Source: JAUWVG01 sp964633715
GTDB lineage: Bacteria; Acidobacteriota; Aminicenantia; Aminicenantales; Aminicenantaceae
DNA: 64,000 bases
Direction: 5' to 3'
Assembly: GCA_964633715.1 (NCBI GenBank)
Contig: CAZWHQ010000024.1
Location: 1-64,000 of the forward strand
Under the pieces are notes generated by a model. The model worked only from the letters and a program-made list of their open reading frames with translations, searched no databases and was not told the origin of the DNA. Shown here one piece after another: positions 25,809 to 33,192 of the stretch. Made by a program: the position numbers and the translations under genes. Positions within the stretch are counted from its first letter, which is position 1. Every line of letters begins with the position of its first letter.

Positions 25809-26327
25809 GTGGCAAGAGAAAAATTAATGCCGGAACTTGACGAGCTAGAGCCCGAATTAAAAGACCAGGTGATTTCTATCCGGAGGACGACAAAAGTCGT
25901 CAAGGGAGGAAAGAATTTGAGTTTTTCTGCACTGGTCGCCGTAGGGAACGAGAATGGGAAAGTTGGGATCGGCAAAGGCAAAGCTCGAGAAGTCCCTCCC
26001 GCCATTGCAAAAGCTGTTGAAGATGCAAAAAAGAATATGATTGACATCCCCCTGAGAAAAACAACCATTCCCCATTTTATTAAAGGAGTTCACGGAGGAG
26101 GAGCGGTTGTCCTGAGGCCAGCATCCAAAGGAACGGGTGTGATTGCCGGGGGAGCTGTACGGGTCATCATGGAGCTTGCTGGAATCAAAGATATCCTCAC
26201 GAAATCTATCCGCAGCAATAATCCGTTCAGTGTGGCCCGTGCGACCATGGATGCCCTAGAGAACCTGAAAGATCCAGAAAAAGTATCCCGTGACAGATAT
26301 AAAGATGAGGAATCGATATGGCAGTAG
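25809..26327 (+). CDS. rpsE: 30S ribosomal protein S5
   Basis: S5 is near the mRNA entrance and affects fidelity. The protein is 172 aa from GTG 25809. The dsRNA-like domain has VKGGKNLSFSALVAVGNENG, then GKGKAREVPPAI. It overlaps rpmD by 10 nt. Confidence 0.96.
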   Translation: MAREKLMPELDELEPELKDQVISIRRTTKVVKGGKNLSFSALVAVGNENGKVGIGKGKAREVPPAIAKAVEDAKKNMIDIPLRKTTIPHFIKGVHGGGAVVLRPASKGTGVIAGGAVRVIMELAGIKDILTKSIRSNNPFSVARATMDALENLKDPEKVSRDRYKDEESIWQ

Positions 26328-26521
26328 AAAAGGATAAACATTTAAAAGTTACGCTGGTACGCAGTGTCATAGGACACCCTCAGAAACAAAGGGAAGTCGT
26401 CAAAGGGCTGGGCCTGAGGAGGATCAGCTCATCCGTAGTACGAAAAGACTGCCCTGAAATTAGGGGTATGATTCATAAAATTGTTCACCTGGTAAAAGTG
26501 GAGGCAATAGATAAAAAATGA
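26318..26521 (+). CDS. rpmD: 50S ribosomal protein L30
   Basis: L30 is a small 50S protein between S5 and L15 in the spc operon. The 67-aa protein has LKVTLVRSVIGHPQKQREVVKGLGLRR. It overlaps rpsE by 10 nt and rplO by 4 nt, so all three are likely translated together. Confidence 0.95.
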   Translation: MAVEKDKHLKVTLVRSVIGHPQKQREVVKGLGLRRISSSVVRKDCPEIRGMIHKIVHLVKVEAIDKK

Positions 26522-26964
26522 AATTGAGCAATCTGCATCCTGCTAAAAATTCCCGCAAAAATAAAAGGAGGGTGGGACGTGGACCTGGTTCCGGCATGGG
26601 GAAAACGGCCGGACGTGGGTCAAAAGGCCAAAAGTCCAACTCCGGATACTCGAGAAAACGAGGGTTTGAGGGGGGGCAAATGCCGATTCACCGGCGGCTT
26701 CCCAAAAGAGGTTTTACCAATATATTCAAGAAAGAGTACAGCGAGGTGAATCTCGATAGACTGGGGGACATCAAAAAAGCGGTCATCAAGCCTGCCGATT
26801 TGGTAGAGGCAGGGATTCTGAAGAAAGAATCAGAGTCAATAAAGATATTAGGCCGAGGTGACATATCCTCTGCGAAGACCATACACGCTCATAAATTTTC
26901 TCAGTCCGCTTTGAAAAAAATCGAGGGCGCTGGGGGAAAAGCGATTCTTCTAGGAAGGCCGTGA
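26518..26964 (+). CDS. rplO: 50S ribosomal protein L15
   Basis: L15 is a late 50S assembly protein. The 148-aa protein has the glycine-rich loop VGRGPGSGMGKTAGRGSKGQ and the C-terminal KIEGAGGKAILL. Its TGA overlaps the ATG of secY by one base, the classic rplO-secY coupling. Confidence 0.96.
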   Translation: MKLSNLHPAKNSRKNKRRVGRGPGSGMGKTAGRGSKGQKSNSGYSRKRGFEGGQMPIHRRLPKRGFTNIFKKEYSEVNLDRLGDIKKAVIKPADLVEAGILKKESESIKILGRGDISSAKTIHAHKFSQSALKKIEGAGGKAILLGRP

Positions 26965-28346
26965 TGCTCGACAGTATAAAAAATATTTTTAGTATTCAGG
27001 ATTTAAGAAAAAGAGTTATTTTTACTCTGCTTCTTCTGGCTGTTTACCGTATTGGCGCTCAGATCCCGAATCCGGGTATCAGTGAGGCCGCCTTAGCAGA
27101 ATTTTGGGAACAGCAGAAAGGAACGATCTTCGGTATGCTGGACCTCTTTACAGGAAGAGGGATGTCTCGCATGACTATTTTTGCTTTAGGCATCATGCCT
27201 TATATCAGTTCTTCGATTATCCTCCAGTTGCTCCAGGTCGTTTGGCCCTATTTAGAGAGATTATCCAAAGAAGGAGAACTGGGGCGGAAGAAGATCACTC
27301 AGTATACGCGATATGGCACTCTGTTTATCTGTGCGATCCAATCTTTTGGAATCAGCCTGTTTCTGGAAAAAACAACCAGTCCGGGAGGATTGCCGATTGT
27401 TCCCAATCCAGGTTTGGGATTCAAACTGCTTACAATCTTGACTCTGACTACAGGGACCACGTTTATCATGTGGCTTGGTGAGCAGATCTCTGAACGGGGT
27501 ATTGGAAACGGAATTTCACTCATTATCTTTGCCGGCATTGTTGTGGATTGGCCTCGGATGGCCCAGACTGTTGTCGGTCAGGTGAGAACCGGTGATGTGA
27601 CTATCTTGAGTGTTATTCTTTTTGTAGTTGTTATGCTTGCACTAATCGCGGCCATAGTTTTTGTGGAAAGGGGGCAGCGGAGGCTCCCTGTATCTTACGC
27701 CAAAAGAGTCGTCGGACGAAAAATATATGGCGGCCAGAGTACACATTTGCCTTTGAGAGTGAACACAGGGGGAGTTATCCCCATTATATTTGCTGCAGCC
27801 GTTATCACCATCCCTGCCACTATCGCCCAGATGATCAAGGTCCCTTTAATCCAGAACATAGCCGTTCAATTTAGCCAGGGAATGCCGCTGTACGTTCTTC
27901 TCTATGTGGCGTCCATTATTTTCTTCACATATTTTTACGTGTCCATCATTTTTAATCCCACGGATGTCGCAGACAATTTGAGAAAGTACGGAGGATTTAT
28001 ACCGGGAATTCGTCCAGGGAAGAATACGGCTGACTATATCGATAATGTGCTGTCCCGGTTGACTCTAGTGGGAGCTTCCTATTTGGCAGCGATTGCAATC
28101 CTGCCGGAATTTTTAATTTCAGGATTTAGGGTTCAAAACCTTCCTTGGATAGGGACATTCCTGGAGGCCAATCTTCCCCAGTGGATGACACAGGGAATGA
28201 ATATCGAATTTTATTTTGGTGGGACATCCATTTTGATTGTTGTTGGCGTGGCGATGGATACCATGCAGCAGATTGAAGCCCAGCTTGTTATGCGTCACTA
28301 CGACGGATTTATGAGACGCGGCCGGTTAAGGGGGCGGAGAGGATGA
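26964..28346 (+). CDS. secY: Protein translocase channel SecY
   Basis: SecY is the inner-membrane protein export channel; its partner SecE is at 2207-2416. I choose ATG 26964, which forms a TGATG with the rplO stop and has AGGAAGG 5 nt upstream, over GTG 26961. The 460-aa protein has about ten membrane segments, the plug region after TM1, and cytoplasmic loops such as RGQRRLPVSYAKR and RKYGGFIPGIRPGKNTADY. The C-terminus is basic (RRGRLRGRRG). Confidence 0.97.
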   Translation: MLDSIKNIFSIQDLRKRVIFTLLLLAVYRIGAQIPNPGISEAALAEFWEQQKGTIFGMLDLFTGRGMSRMTIFALGIMPYISSSIILQLLQVVWPYLERLSKEGELGRKKITQYTRYGTLFICAIQSFGISLFLEKTTSPGGLPIVPNPGLGFKLLTILTLTTGTTFIMWLGEQISERGIGNGISLIIFAGIVVDWPRMAQTVVGQVRTGDVTILSVILFVVVMLALIAAIVFVERGQRRLPVSYAKRVVGRKIYGGQSTHLPLRVNTGGVIPIIFAAAVITIPATIAQMIKVPLIQNIAVQFSQGMPLYVLLYVASIIFFTYFYVSIIFNPTDVADNLRKYGGFIPGIRPGKNTADYIDNVLSRLTLVGASYLAAIAILPEFLISGFRVQNLPWIGTFLEANLPQWMTQGMNIEFYFGGTSILIVVGVAMDTMQQIEAQLVMRHYDGFMRRGRLRGRRG

Positions 28347-29014
28347 GAATAATATTGCTCGGTGCTCCCGGGAGTGGGAAAGGCACTCAGGGAGACCTTA
28401 TCACCGGAAAATATGGATTCCCAAAAATTTCCTCCGGTGATCTGCTGCGCCAGGCCGTTGCGGACAAAACTCCTCTGGGGAGAGAAGCTGAATCTGTAAT
28501 GAAACGTGGTGATTTAGTGAGTGATGAGGTTGTTATTGCAATGATTAAAAAGCGAATTGGACAAGGAGACTGTCAACAGGGATATATCCTCGATGGTTTT
28601 CCCCGGACAATCTCTCAAGCTCTCGCGCTGGATAAAATGAGCCCGGATGAAATCGAGGTTGTTTTCGATATTCATTTGAGCGACCAGGTTGTCATCGATA
28701 GAATTTCAGCACGGCGGATTTGTTCAGGCTGCAACGGCATTTTTAATCTTCAGTTAACATCTGCCGATTCGAGCAAAGTCTGTGAGGATTGTGGAGGCAC
28801 TCTTGTCCAGAGAGCTGATGACAAACCTGAGGTCATCAGAGACCGCCTCAAAGTTTATCATGAACAGAGGGAAAGACTTGTTGCTTTTTACAAGGGAAAA
28901 AACGCATATTTTTGTATAGAAGGAGATGCGGCGAGGGAGGATATTTTTACAAATTTATGCAATCTCCTGGATAGAAAAATTGCACAAGAACAAACGAACA
29001 CCAGGATCCAATGA
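28343..29014 (+). CDS. adk: Adenylate kinase, zinc LID type
   Basis: Catalyses ATP + AMP = 2 ADP. The P-loop GAPGSGKGT is at residues 7-15. The AMP domain follows with DGFPRT near 84-89. The LID carries C127, C130, C147 and C150, the zinc-bearing long form. Length is 223 aa. It overlaps secY and map by 4 nt each (ATGA) within the spc operon. Confidence 0.97.
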   Translation: MRIILLGAPGSGKGTQGDLITGKYGFPKISSGDLLRQAVADKTPLGREAESVMKRGDLVSDEVVIAMIKKRIGQGDCQQGYILDGFPRTISQALALDKMSPDEIEVVFDIHLSDQVVIDRISARRICSGCNGIFNLQLTSADSSKVCEDCGGTLVQRADDKPEVIRDRLKVYHEQRERLVAFYKGKNAYFCIEGDAAREDIFTNLCNLLDRKIAQEQTNTRIQ

Positions 29015-29802
29015 TTGTCTATAAGAACGAAAAAGAAATTCTGGCCATCAAAAAGAGCAACCAGATAGTGGCGAAAATTCTGTCTGATTTGAGTAAAATG
29101 GTGAAACCAGGAATTCAGACACAAGAGTTGGATGCCTATGCTTACAGCAAAGCAAAAGATATGGGATCCATCCCCGCTTTCAAAGGTTATCGGAATTTTC
29201 CAGCATCTCTGTGCACCTCAATAAACGAAGAAATTGTACACGGCATCCCCTCATCACGTACACTGCAGGAAGGAGACATCGTCAGTCTTGACTTTGGGGT
29301 CATTTTTAAAGGCTATTATGGAGATGCAGCCGTAACCCTTCCGGTGGGAGAGGTCAGCTCCACTGCCAGTCAGCTTATCGCTGCTGCGAAACAATCATTT
29401 TATGAAGGACTTGAACAGCTGAAAGTGGGAAATAGAATTTCCGATGTGTCCTATGCCATTCAGCAGCATGTTGAGGCTCAAGGTTTTTCCGTTATTAAGA
29501 CGTTTGTCGGACATGGGATCGGGATGTCTTTACATGAAGAGCCTCAAATTCCAAATTTTGGATCTCCTGGTCATGGCCCAAAAATAAAACCTGGGATGGT
29601 GCTGGCCATTGAGCCGATGATTGCGGTTGGAGATTGGAATGTTGAAATTCTAGCCGATAAATGGACGGCCATTACCAGAGACAAGAGTCTTTCCGCACAC
29701 TATGAACACACTGTTGCTGTCCGGGAAGACAGCGTAGAGATTTTAAGTCTCTTGGACACAAATTTCGAATCATCCTCTATCAAGGAGTCAAAGTATGCCT
29801 AA
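29011..29802 (+). CDS. map: Type I methionine aminopeptidase
   Basis: Removes the initiator Met from nascent proteins. The five metal ligands are visible: D94, D105, H168, E201 and E232. Length is 263 aa, a standard bacterial type I enzyme without an N-terminal zinc finger. It follows adk with ATGA overlap and overlaps infA by 8 nt. Confidence 0.97.
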   Translation: MIVYKNEKEILAIKKSNQIVAKILSDLSKMVKPGIQTQELDAYAYSKAKDMGSIPAFKGYRNFPASLCTSINEEIVHGIPSSRTLQEGDIVSLDFGVIFKGYYGDAAVTLPVGEVSSTASQLIAAAKQSFYEGLEQLKVGNRISDVSYAIQQHVEAQGFSVIKTFVGHGIGMSLHEEPQIPNFGSPGHGPKIKPGMVLAIEPMIAVGDWNVEILADKWTAITRDKSLSAHYEHTVAVREDSVEILSLLDTNFESSSIKESKYA

Positions 29803-30013
29803 ACAGGACGTGTTTGAGGCTGAAGGAACAGTCATCGAGACTCTTCCTAATGCAATGTTTAAGGTGGAATTGGCCAACAAACATGTCATTCTTGCCCATA
29901 TATCGGGAAGGATGCGCAAGCATTTTATCCGTATCCTCCCTGGAGATAGAGTGCTGCTTGAGCTAACACCATACGATTTGACTAAAGGACGAATTACGTA
30001 TCGATATAAATAG
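29795..30013 (+). CDS. infA: Translation initiation factor IF-1
   Basis: IF-1 occupies the 30S A site during initiation. The protein is 72 aa, a single OB fold with EAEGTVIETLPNAMFKVEL and HISGRMRKHFIRILPGD. It overlaps map by 8 nt and is followed by rpmJ, as is usual. Confidence 0.97.
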   Translation: MPKQDVFEAEGTVIETLPNAMFKVELANKHVILAHISGRMRKHFIRILPGDRVLLELTPYDLTKGRITYRYK

Positions 30014-30025
30014 AAGGAAAAGGCA

Positions 30026-30139
30026 ATGAAAGTCAGAGCATCTGTGAAAAGAATGTGTCGGAATTGTCGGATCATCAAAAGAAAAGGGATTCTCCGAGTT
30101 ATCTGCACAAACCCAAAACATAAACAAAAACAAGGATAA
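30026..30139 (+). CDS. rpmJ: 50S ribosomal protein L36, zinc type
   Basis: A short gene of 37 aa, MKVRASVKRMCRNCRIIKRK at its start. The zinc ligands C11, C14, C27 and H32 are all present, so it is the C+ form. It lies between infA and rpsM in the standard order, with an AAGGAAAAGG element before the ATG. Confidence 0.96.
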   Translation: MKVRASVKRMCRNCRIIKRKGILRVICTNPKHKQKQG

Positions 30140-30150
30140 ATGAGGTAAAA

Positions 30151-30516
30151 ATGGCAAGAATAGCTGGAATTACGCTGCCCCCTGAAAAGAGGATTGAAAT
30201 CGGATTGACCTATATCTTTGGGATTGGGCATTCAAGGTCAATGAAGATTCTCGAAGAAGCCAAAATTGATAAGGATAAAAGAGTTAAATCCTTAACAGAG
30301 GATGAAATCAATAGGATTCGTCAGATTATCGAACAGCGGGAAAAAATTGAGGGTGACCTACGAAAAGAAATCACGATGGATATAAAACGGCTGATGGATA
30401 TCGGCTCGTACAGAGGGATGAGACACAAGAGGAGATTACCTGTCCGTGGGCAAAGAACAAAGACAAATGCCCGAACACGAAAGGGACCTGGAGGGCAGGG
30501 AGTCAAAAAACGATAA
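30151..30516 (+). CDS. rpsM: 30S ribosomal protein S13
   Basis: S13 contacts P-site tRNA and forms head bridges. The protein is 121 aa, begins MARIAGITLPPEKRIEIGLTYI, and has the C-terminal GMRHKRRLPVRGQRTKTNARTRKG. It opens the alpha operon; GAGG precedes the ATG by 6 nt. Confidence 0.97.
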   Translation: MARIAGITLPPEKRIEIGLTYIFGIGHSRSMKILEEAKIDKDKRVKSLTEDEINRIRQIIEQREKIEGDLRKEITMDIKRLMDIGSYRGMRHKRRLPVRGQRTKTNARTRKGPGGQGVKKR

Positions 30517-30527
30517 GGGAGTGATTG

Positions 30528-30920
30528 ATGGCCAAACCAAAAAGGAAAACAAAAAAAAAGAAAATAAGAAAAGACGTCGGATTCGGCATAGCCTATATTC
30601 AATCCACGTTTAATAATACAATTATTACTCTTGCCGACCAGCAGGGAAGCACGCTGTGCTGGGCCAGTTCTGGCTCAGCCGGATTTAAAGGAGCTCGAAA
30701 GGGCACTCCTTTTGCAGCACAATTGGCCGCAAAAGAAGTTTCGTCCAAGGCCAGAGATTTTGGTGTCAGATACATTGATGTCAGAGTCAAAGGCCCTGGA
30801 GCCGGGAGAGAATCGGCAATCAGGGCCCTGCAATCAGAGGGAATGGAAATCAAATCGATTCGAGATATCACACCGATCCCTCATAACGGTTGCCGACAGA
30901 GAAAAAGAAGAAGAGTGTAA
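30528..30920 (+). CDS. rpsK: 30S ribosomal protein S11
   Basis: S11 is in the 30S platform near the E site. I start at ATG 30528, 6 nt after GGGAG, giving 130 aa beginning MAKPKRKTKKKK; an upstream TTG at 30525 is less likely. NNTIITLADQQG and the C-terminal PIPHNGCRQRKRRRV are typical. Confidence 0.97.
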   Translation: MAKPKRKTKKKKIRKDVGFGIAYIQSTFNNTIITLADQQGSTLCWASSGSAGFKGARKGTPFAAQLAAKEVSSKARDFGVRYIDVRVKGPGAGRESAIRALQSEGMEIKSIRDITPIPHNGCRQRKRRRV

Positions 30921-30945
30921 AGGATGTTCATAAAAGGAGTAGACA

Positions 30946-31572
30946 ATGCCAGGATATAGAGAATCAGTATGTCGCCTTTGTCGAGTTGAGAAAGTTAAGC
31001 TGTTCAAAAAAGGAAATAAATGTTTGACGAATAAATGTCCTGTTGAACGCAGGCCCTATCCTCCGGGCGAACATGGTCGAAGCCGGAGGAGAATACTGGG
31101 ATATGGCATCCAGTTGAGAGAAAAACAGAAACTGAAAAGGTATTACGGAATGTCCGAGAAACAGTTCCGTCTGTTCTTCCAGCGAGCAGAGAGAAAAAAG
31201 GGAGTGACGGGCGAATACCTTTTATCCATGCTGGAAAGACGGTTGGATAATGTCATTTATATCTCCGGTTTCTCTCATTCCCGATACCATGCTCGACAGA
31301 TGATCACACACGGTCATTTTAGGCTTAATGGGCATAGTGCAACTGTCCCGTCCATGTTGATGAATAAGGACGATGTTGTATCCTTTAAGGAAAAATCGAA
31401 GAATCATCCAGAGTACGGCCCCCTTGTTGAATCAAACAAGACTAAATCTGTACCAGGATGGCTGAGTGTGGACTGGGATAATAGGGAGATCAGTATTATG
31501 TCTTTTCCGAAGCGAGACGATATCACATTTGATGTGAAAGAGCATTTAGTCGTTGAACTTTATTCGAAATAA
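30946..31572 (+). CDS. rpsD: 30S ribosomal protein S4, zinc type
   Basis: S4 is a primary 16S binder and in E. coli represses the alpha operon. The 208-aa protein has an N-terminal cysteine cluster (CRLCRVEKVKLFKKGNKC and TNKC) that makes it the zinc form, and the S4 domain with RRLDNVIYISGFSHSRYHARQ. GGAG precedes the ATG. Confidence 0.97.
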   Translation: MPGYRESVCRLCRVEKVKLFKKGNKCLTNKCPVERRPYPPGEHGRSRRRILGYGIQLREKQKLKRYYGMSEKQFRLFFQRAERKKGVTGEYLLSMLERRLDNVIYISGFSHSRYHARQMITHGHFRLNGHSATVPSMLMNKDDVVSFKEKSKNHPEYGPLVESNKTKSVPGWLSVDWDNREISIMSFPKRDDITFDVKEHLVVELYSK

Positions 31573-31630
31573 AGAACGATAAGTTTATAGAAGGATGGTT
31601 CTTTGATATGGTAAAAAGGATCTAATCCTT
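31571..31630 (+). promoter_or_regulatory. Two hairpins between rpsD and rpoA
   Basis: In the 86-nt gap before rpoA, AAAGAAC (31571-31577) pairs with GTTCTTT (31598-31604), and AAGGAT (31616-31621) pairs with ATCCTT (31625-31630) across a 3-nt loop. No convincing promoter is seen. They may set rpoA expression or serve as RNase sites. Neither is followed by a T-run. Confidence 0.35.
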
Positions 31631-31658
31631 AAACTAGAGAAAGCAATTAGGAGGAGAG

Positions 31659-32687
31659 ATGACACCTATGGGATTTCAAAGACCGCGGTATTTAGAATGC
31701 AATTATGAAACATTAACTTTAAAATATGGAAGCTTTTCAGCCCAACCTTTTGAGAGAGGTTATGGTATAACGATAGGAAATTCACTGCGGCGAGTTTTGT
31801 TGTCCTCGATACCGGGAGCGGCCATCACGAATATCCGAATCCAGGGAGTTCTTCATGAATTTTCCTCAATTCCTGGAATTGTCGAAGATGTGACAGATAT
31901 TATTCTCAGCTTGAAAAGTATCCCGTTGAAACTGCTGGTGAATGAACCAAAGACGATGACATTGAAGAAAAAGGGTCCGGCTACTGCCACCTCCGCTGAT
32001 ATTGAGCATGATTCGGACATTGAGATTCTCGACAATGATATTCACATTGCCTCTCTGGATAATGATGGGGAGTTAGATATGGAGATGATTGTCGAGAACA
32101 AGCGAGGATATCTGCCGGCCGACCAGAATTATTCAGAGGATCTGAGTGTAGATTATATTCCTATCGATTCGTCTCATTCTCCTGTTCTTAAAGTGAACTA
32201 CAAAGTTATTCCGGCCCGGGTGGGGAAACGCATCGATTATGAAAGTTTGACTCTTGAAATATGGACAAACGGAGCCATTTCTCCTCAAGATTCACTGGCT
32301 AGGGCTTCAAAAATTTTGAGAGACCATCTGGTGATTTTTCTCAATATTGTCGATGAGCCAACCGAAAGAGAACTTGCGGACTCTAAAGCTGAAATTCCCT
32401 ATTTTTCTCAGATCGATATCCTGTCTAAGTCAATAGATCATTTGGAACTTTCTGTCCGTTCCAACAACTGCCTTAAATCAGCCGGGATCGAAAAGATTAG
32501 TGAACTTGTCCAAAAAACAGAAGATGAGCTGTTAAAGACGAAAAATTTCGGACGTAAATCTCTGACAGAAATCAAGGAAACTCTACAAGAAATGGGATTG
32601 GGTTTAAATTTGGAACTCCATCCTTCCCTTTTGGAGAAAATTGAGGGGGAAGAGGAGGGCGAACTTGAAGAGGGAGAAGAAGAATGA
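31659..32687 (+). CDS. rpoA: DNA-directed RNA polymerase alpha subunit
   Basis: Alpha dimers start polymerase assembly and the C-terminal domain contacts UP elements and activators. The protein is 342 aa. The N-terminal domain has GYGITIGNSLRRVLLSSIPGAAI. The C-terminal domain has ELSVRSNNCLKSAGIEKISEL and KNFGRKSLTEIKE. The tail is very acidic (EGEEEGELEEGEEE). ATG 31659 follows AGGAGGAG; ATG 31668 is an alternative. It overlaps rplQ by 4 nt. Confidence 0.98.
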   Translation: MTPMGFQRPRYLECNYETLTLKYGSFSAQPFERGYGITIGNSLRRVLLSSIPGAAITNIRIQGVLHEFSSIPGIVEDVTDIILSLKSIPLKLLVNEPKTMTLKKKGPATATSADIEHDSDIEILDNDIHIASLDNDGELDMEMIVENKRGYLPADQNYSEDLSVDYIPIDSSHSPVLKVNYKVIPARVGKRIDYESLTLEIWTNGAISPQDSLARASKILRDHLVIFLNIVDEPTERELADSKAEIPYFSQIDILSKSIDHLELSVRSNNCLKSAGIEKISELVQKTEDELLKTKNFGRKSLTEIKETLQEMGLGLNLELHPSLLEKIEGEEEGELEEGEEE

Positions 32688-33109
32688 GGCATCTGGTAGC
32701 AAACAAGAAGCTAGGACGAAATTCATCTCAGAGAAAAGCACTGCTGCGGAATCTCGTAACATCTTTTTTGGAGAAAGAACGCATACGGACCACTGTGGCC
32801 AAAGCCAAGGCCACACGACCCCTGGCCGAAAAGATGATCACTTTATCAAGGACAAATTCTCTTCATGCCAGACGCCGTGCATTGAGATTTATCTACAAGA
32901 AAGACGTCGTAAAAAAACTGTTTGAAGAAATTGGTCCGCGTTTTTCAGAAAGACCGGGCGGATACACCCGGATTGTTAAAGTGGGCCCCAGGATTGGAGA
33001 TGGAACTGAAATGGCCGTCCTGGAGATGATCGGCTATGAAATGAAGAAAAAAGAAAAGAAAAAATCACTCAAAGAAAAAGCCAAAGAAAAAAGCGAAAAA
33101 AAGAAATAG
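32684..33109 (+). CDS. rplQ: 50S ribosomal protein L17, Lys-rich tail
   Basis: L17 is at the exit region of the 50S. The protein is 141 aa; the core begins MRHLVANKKLGRNSSQRKALLRNL with GGYTRIVKVGPRIGDG. The last ~25 residues are almost only Lys and Glu with Ser/Ala, longer than in E. coli. The stop codon lies inside the outer arm of the palindrome at 33104-33192. It ends the 33-kb plus-strand block. Confidence 0.96.
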   Translation: MRHLVANKKLGRNSSQRKALLRNLVTSFLEKERIRTTVAKAKATRPLAEKMITLSRTNSLHARRRALRFIYKKDVVKKLFEEIGPRFSERPGGYTRIVKVGPRIGDGTEMAVLEMIGYEMKKKEKKKSLKEKAKEKSEKKK

Positions 33110-33192
33110 AGTAATTAATTGGGGACAGTCCCCACTTTTTTTAAAAAGTGGGGACTGTCCCCAATTAATGTCCCCAATTAATTACTCTATTT
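33104..33192. repeat. Nested palindrome between rplQ and mltD, likely bidirectional terminator
   Basis: Two perfect inverted repeats share sequence. The inner pair is 27 nt (33114-33140 with 33143-33169, 2-nt loop). The outer pair is 23 nt (33104-33126 with 33170-33192). The inner core reads GGGGACAGTCCCCAC then T5, and its mirror. On the right side GTCCCCAATTAAT is tandemly repeated (33157-33169, 33170-33182), so the left arm can pair with either copy. It covers the stop codons of both convergent genes. Terminator function is inferred; the GGGGAC/GTCCCC palindrome also resembles REP/MITE-like elements. Confidence 0.85.

Noticed and set aside
33104..33192. CRISPR repeat or attachment site at the palindrome
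   Set aside because: There is one locus with inverted arms and no spaced direct repeats or integrase nearby.
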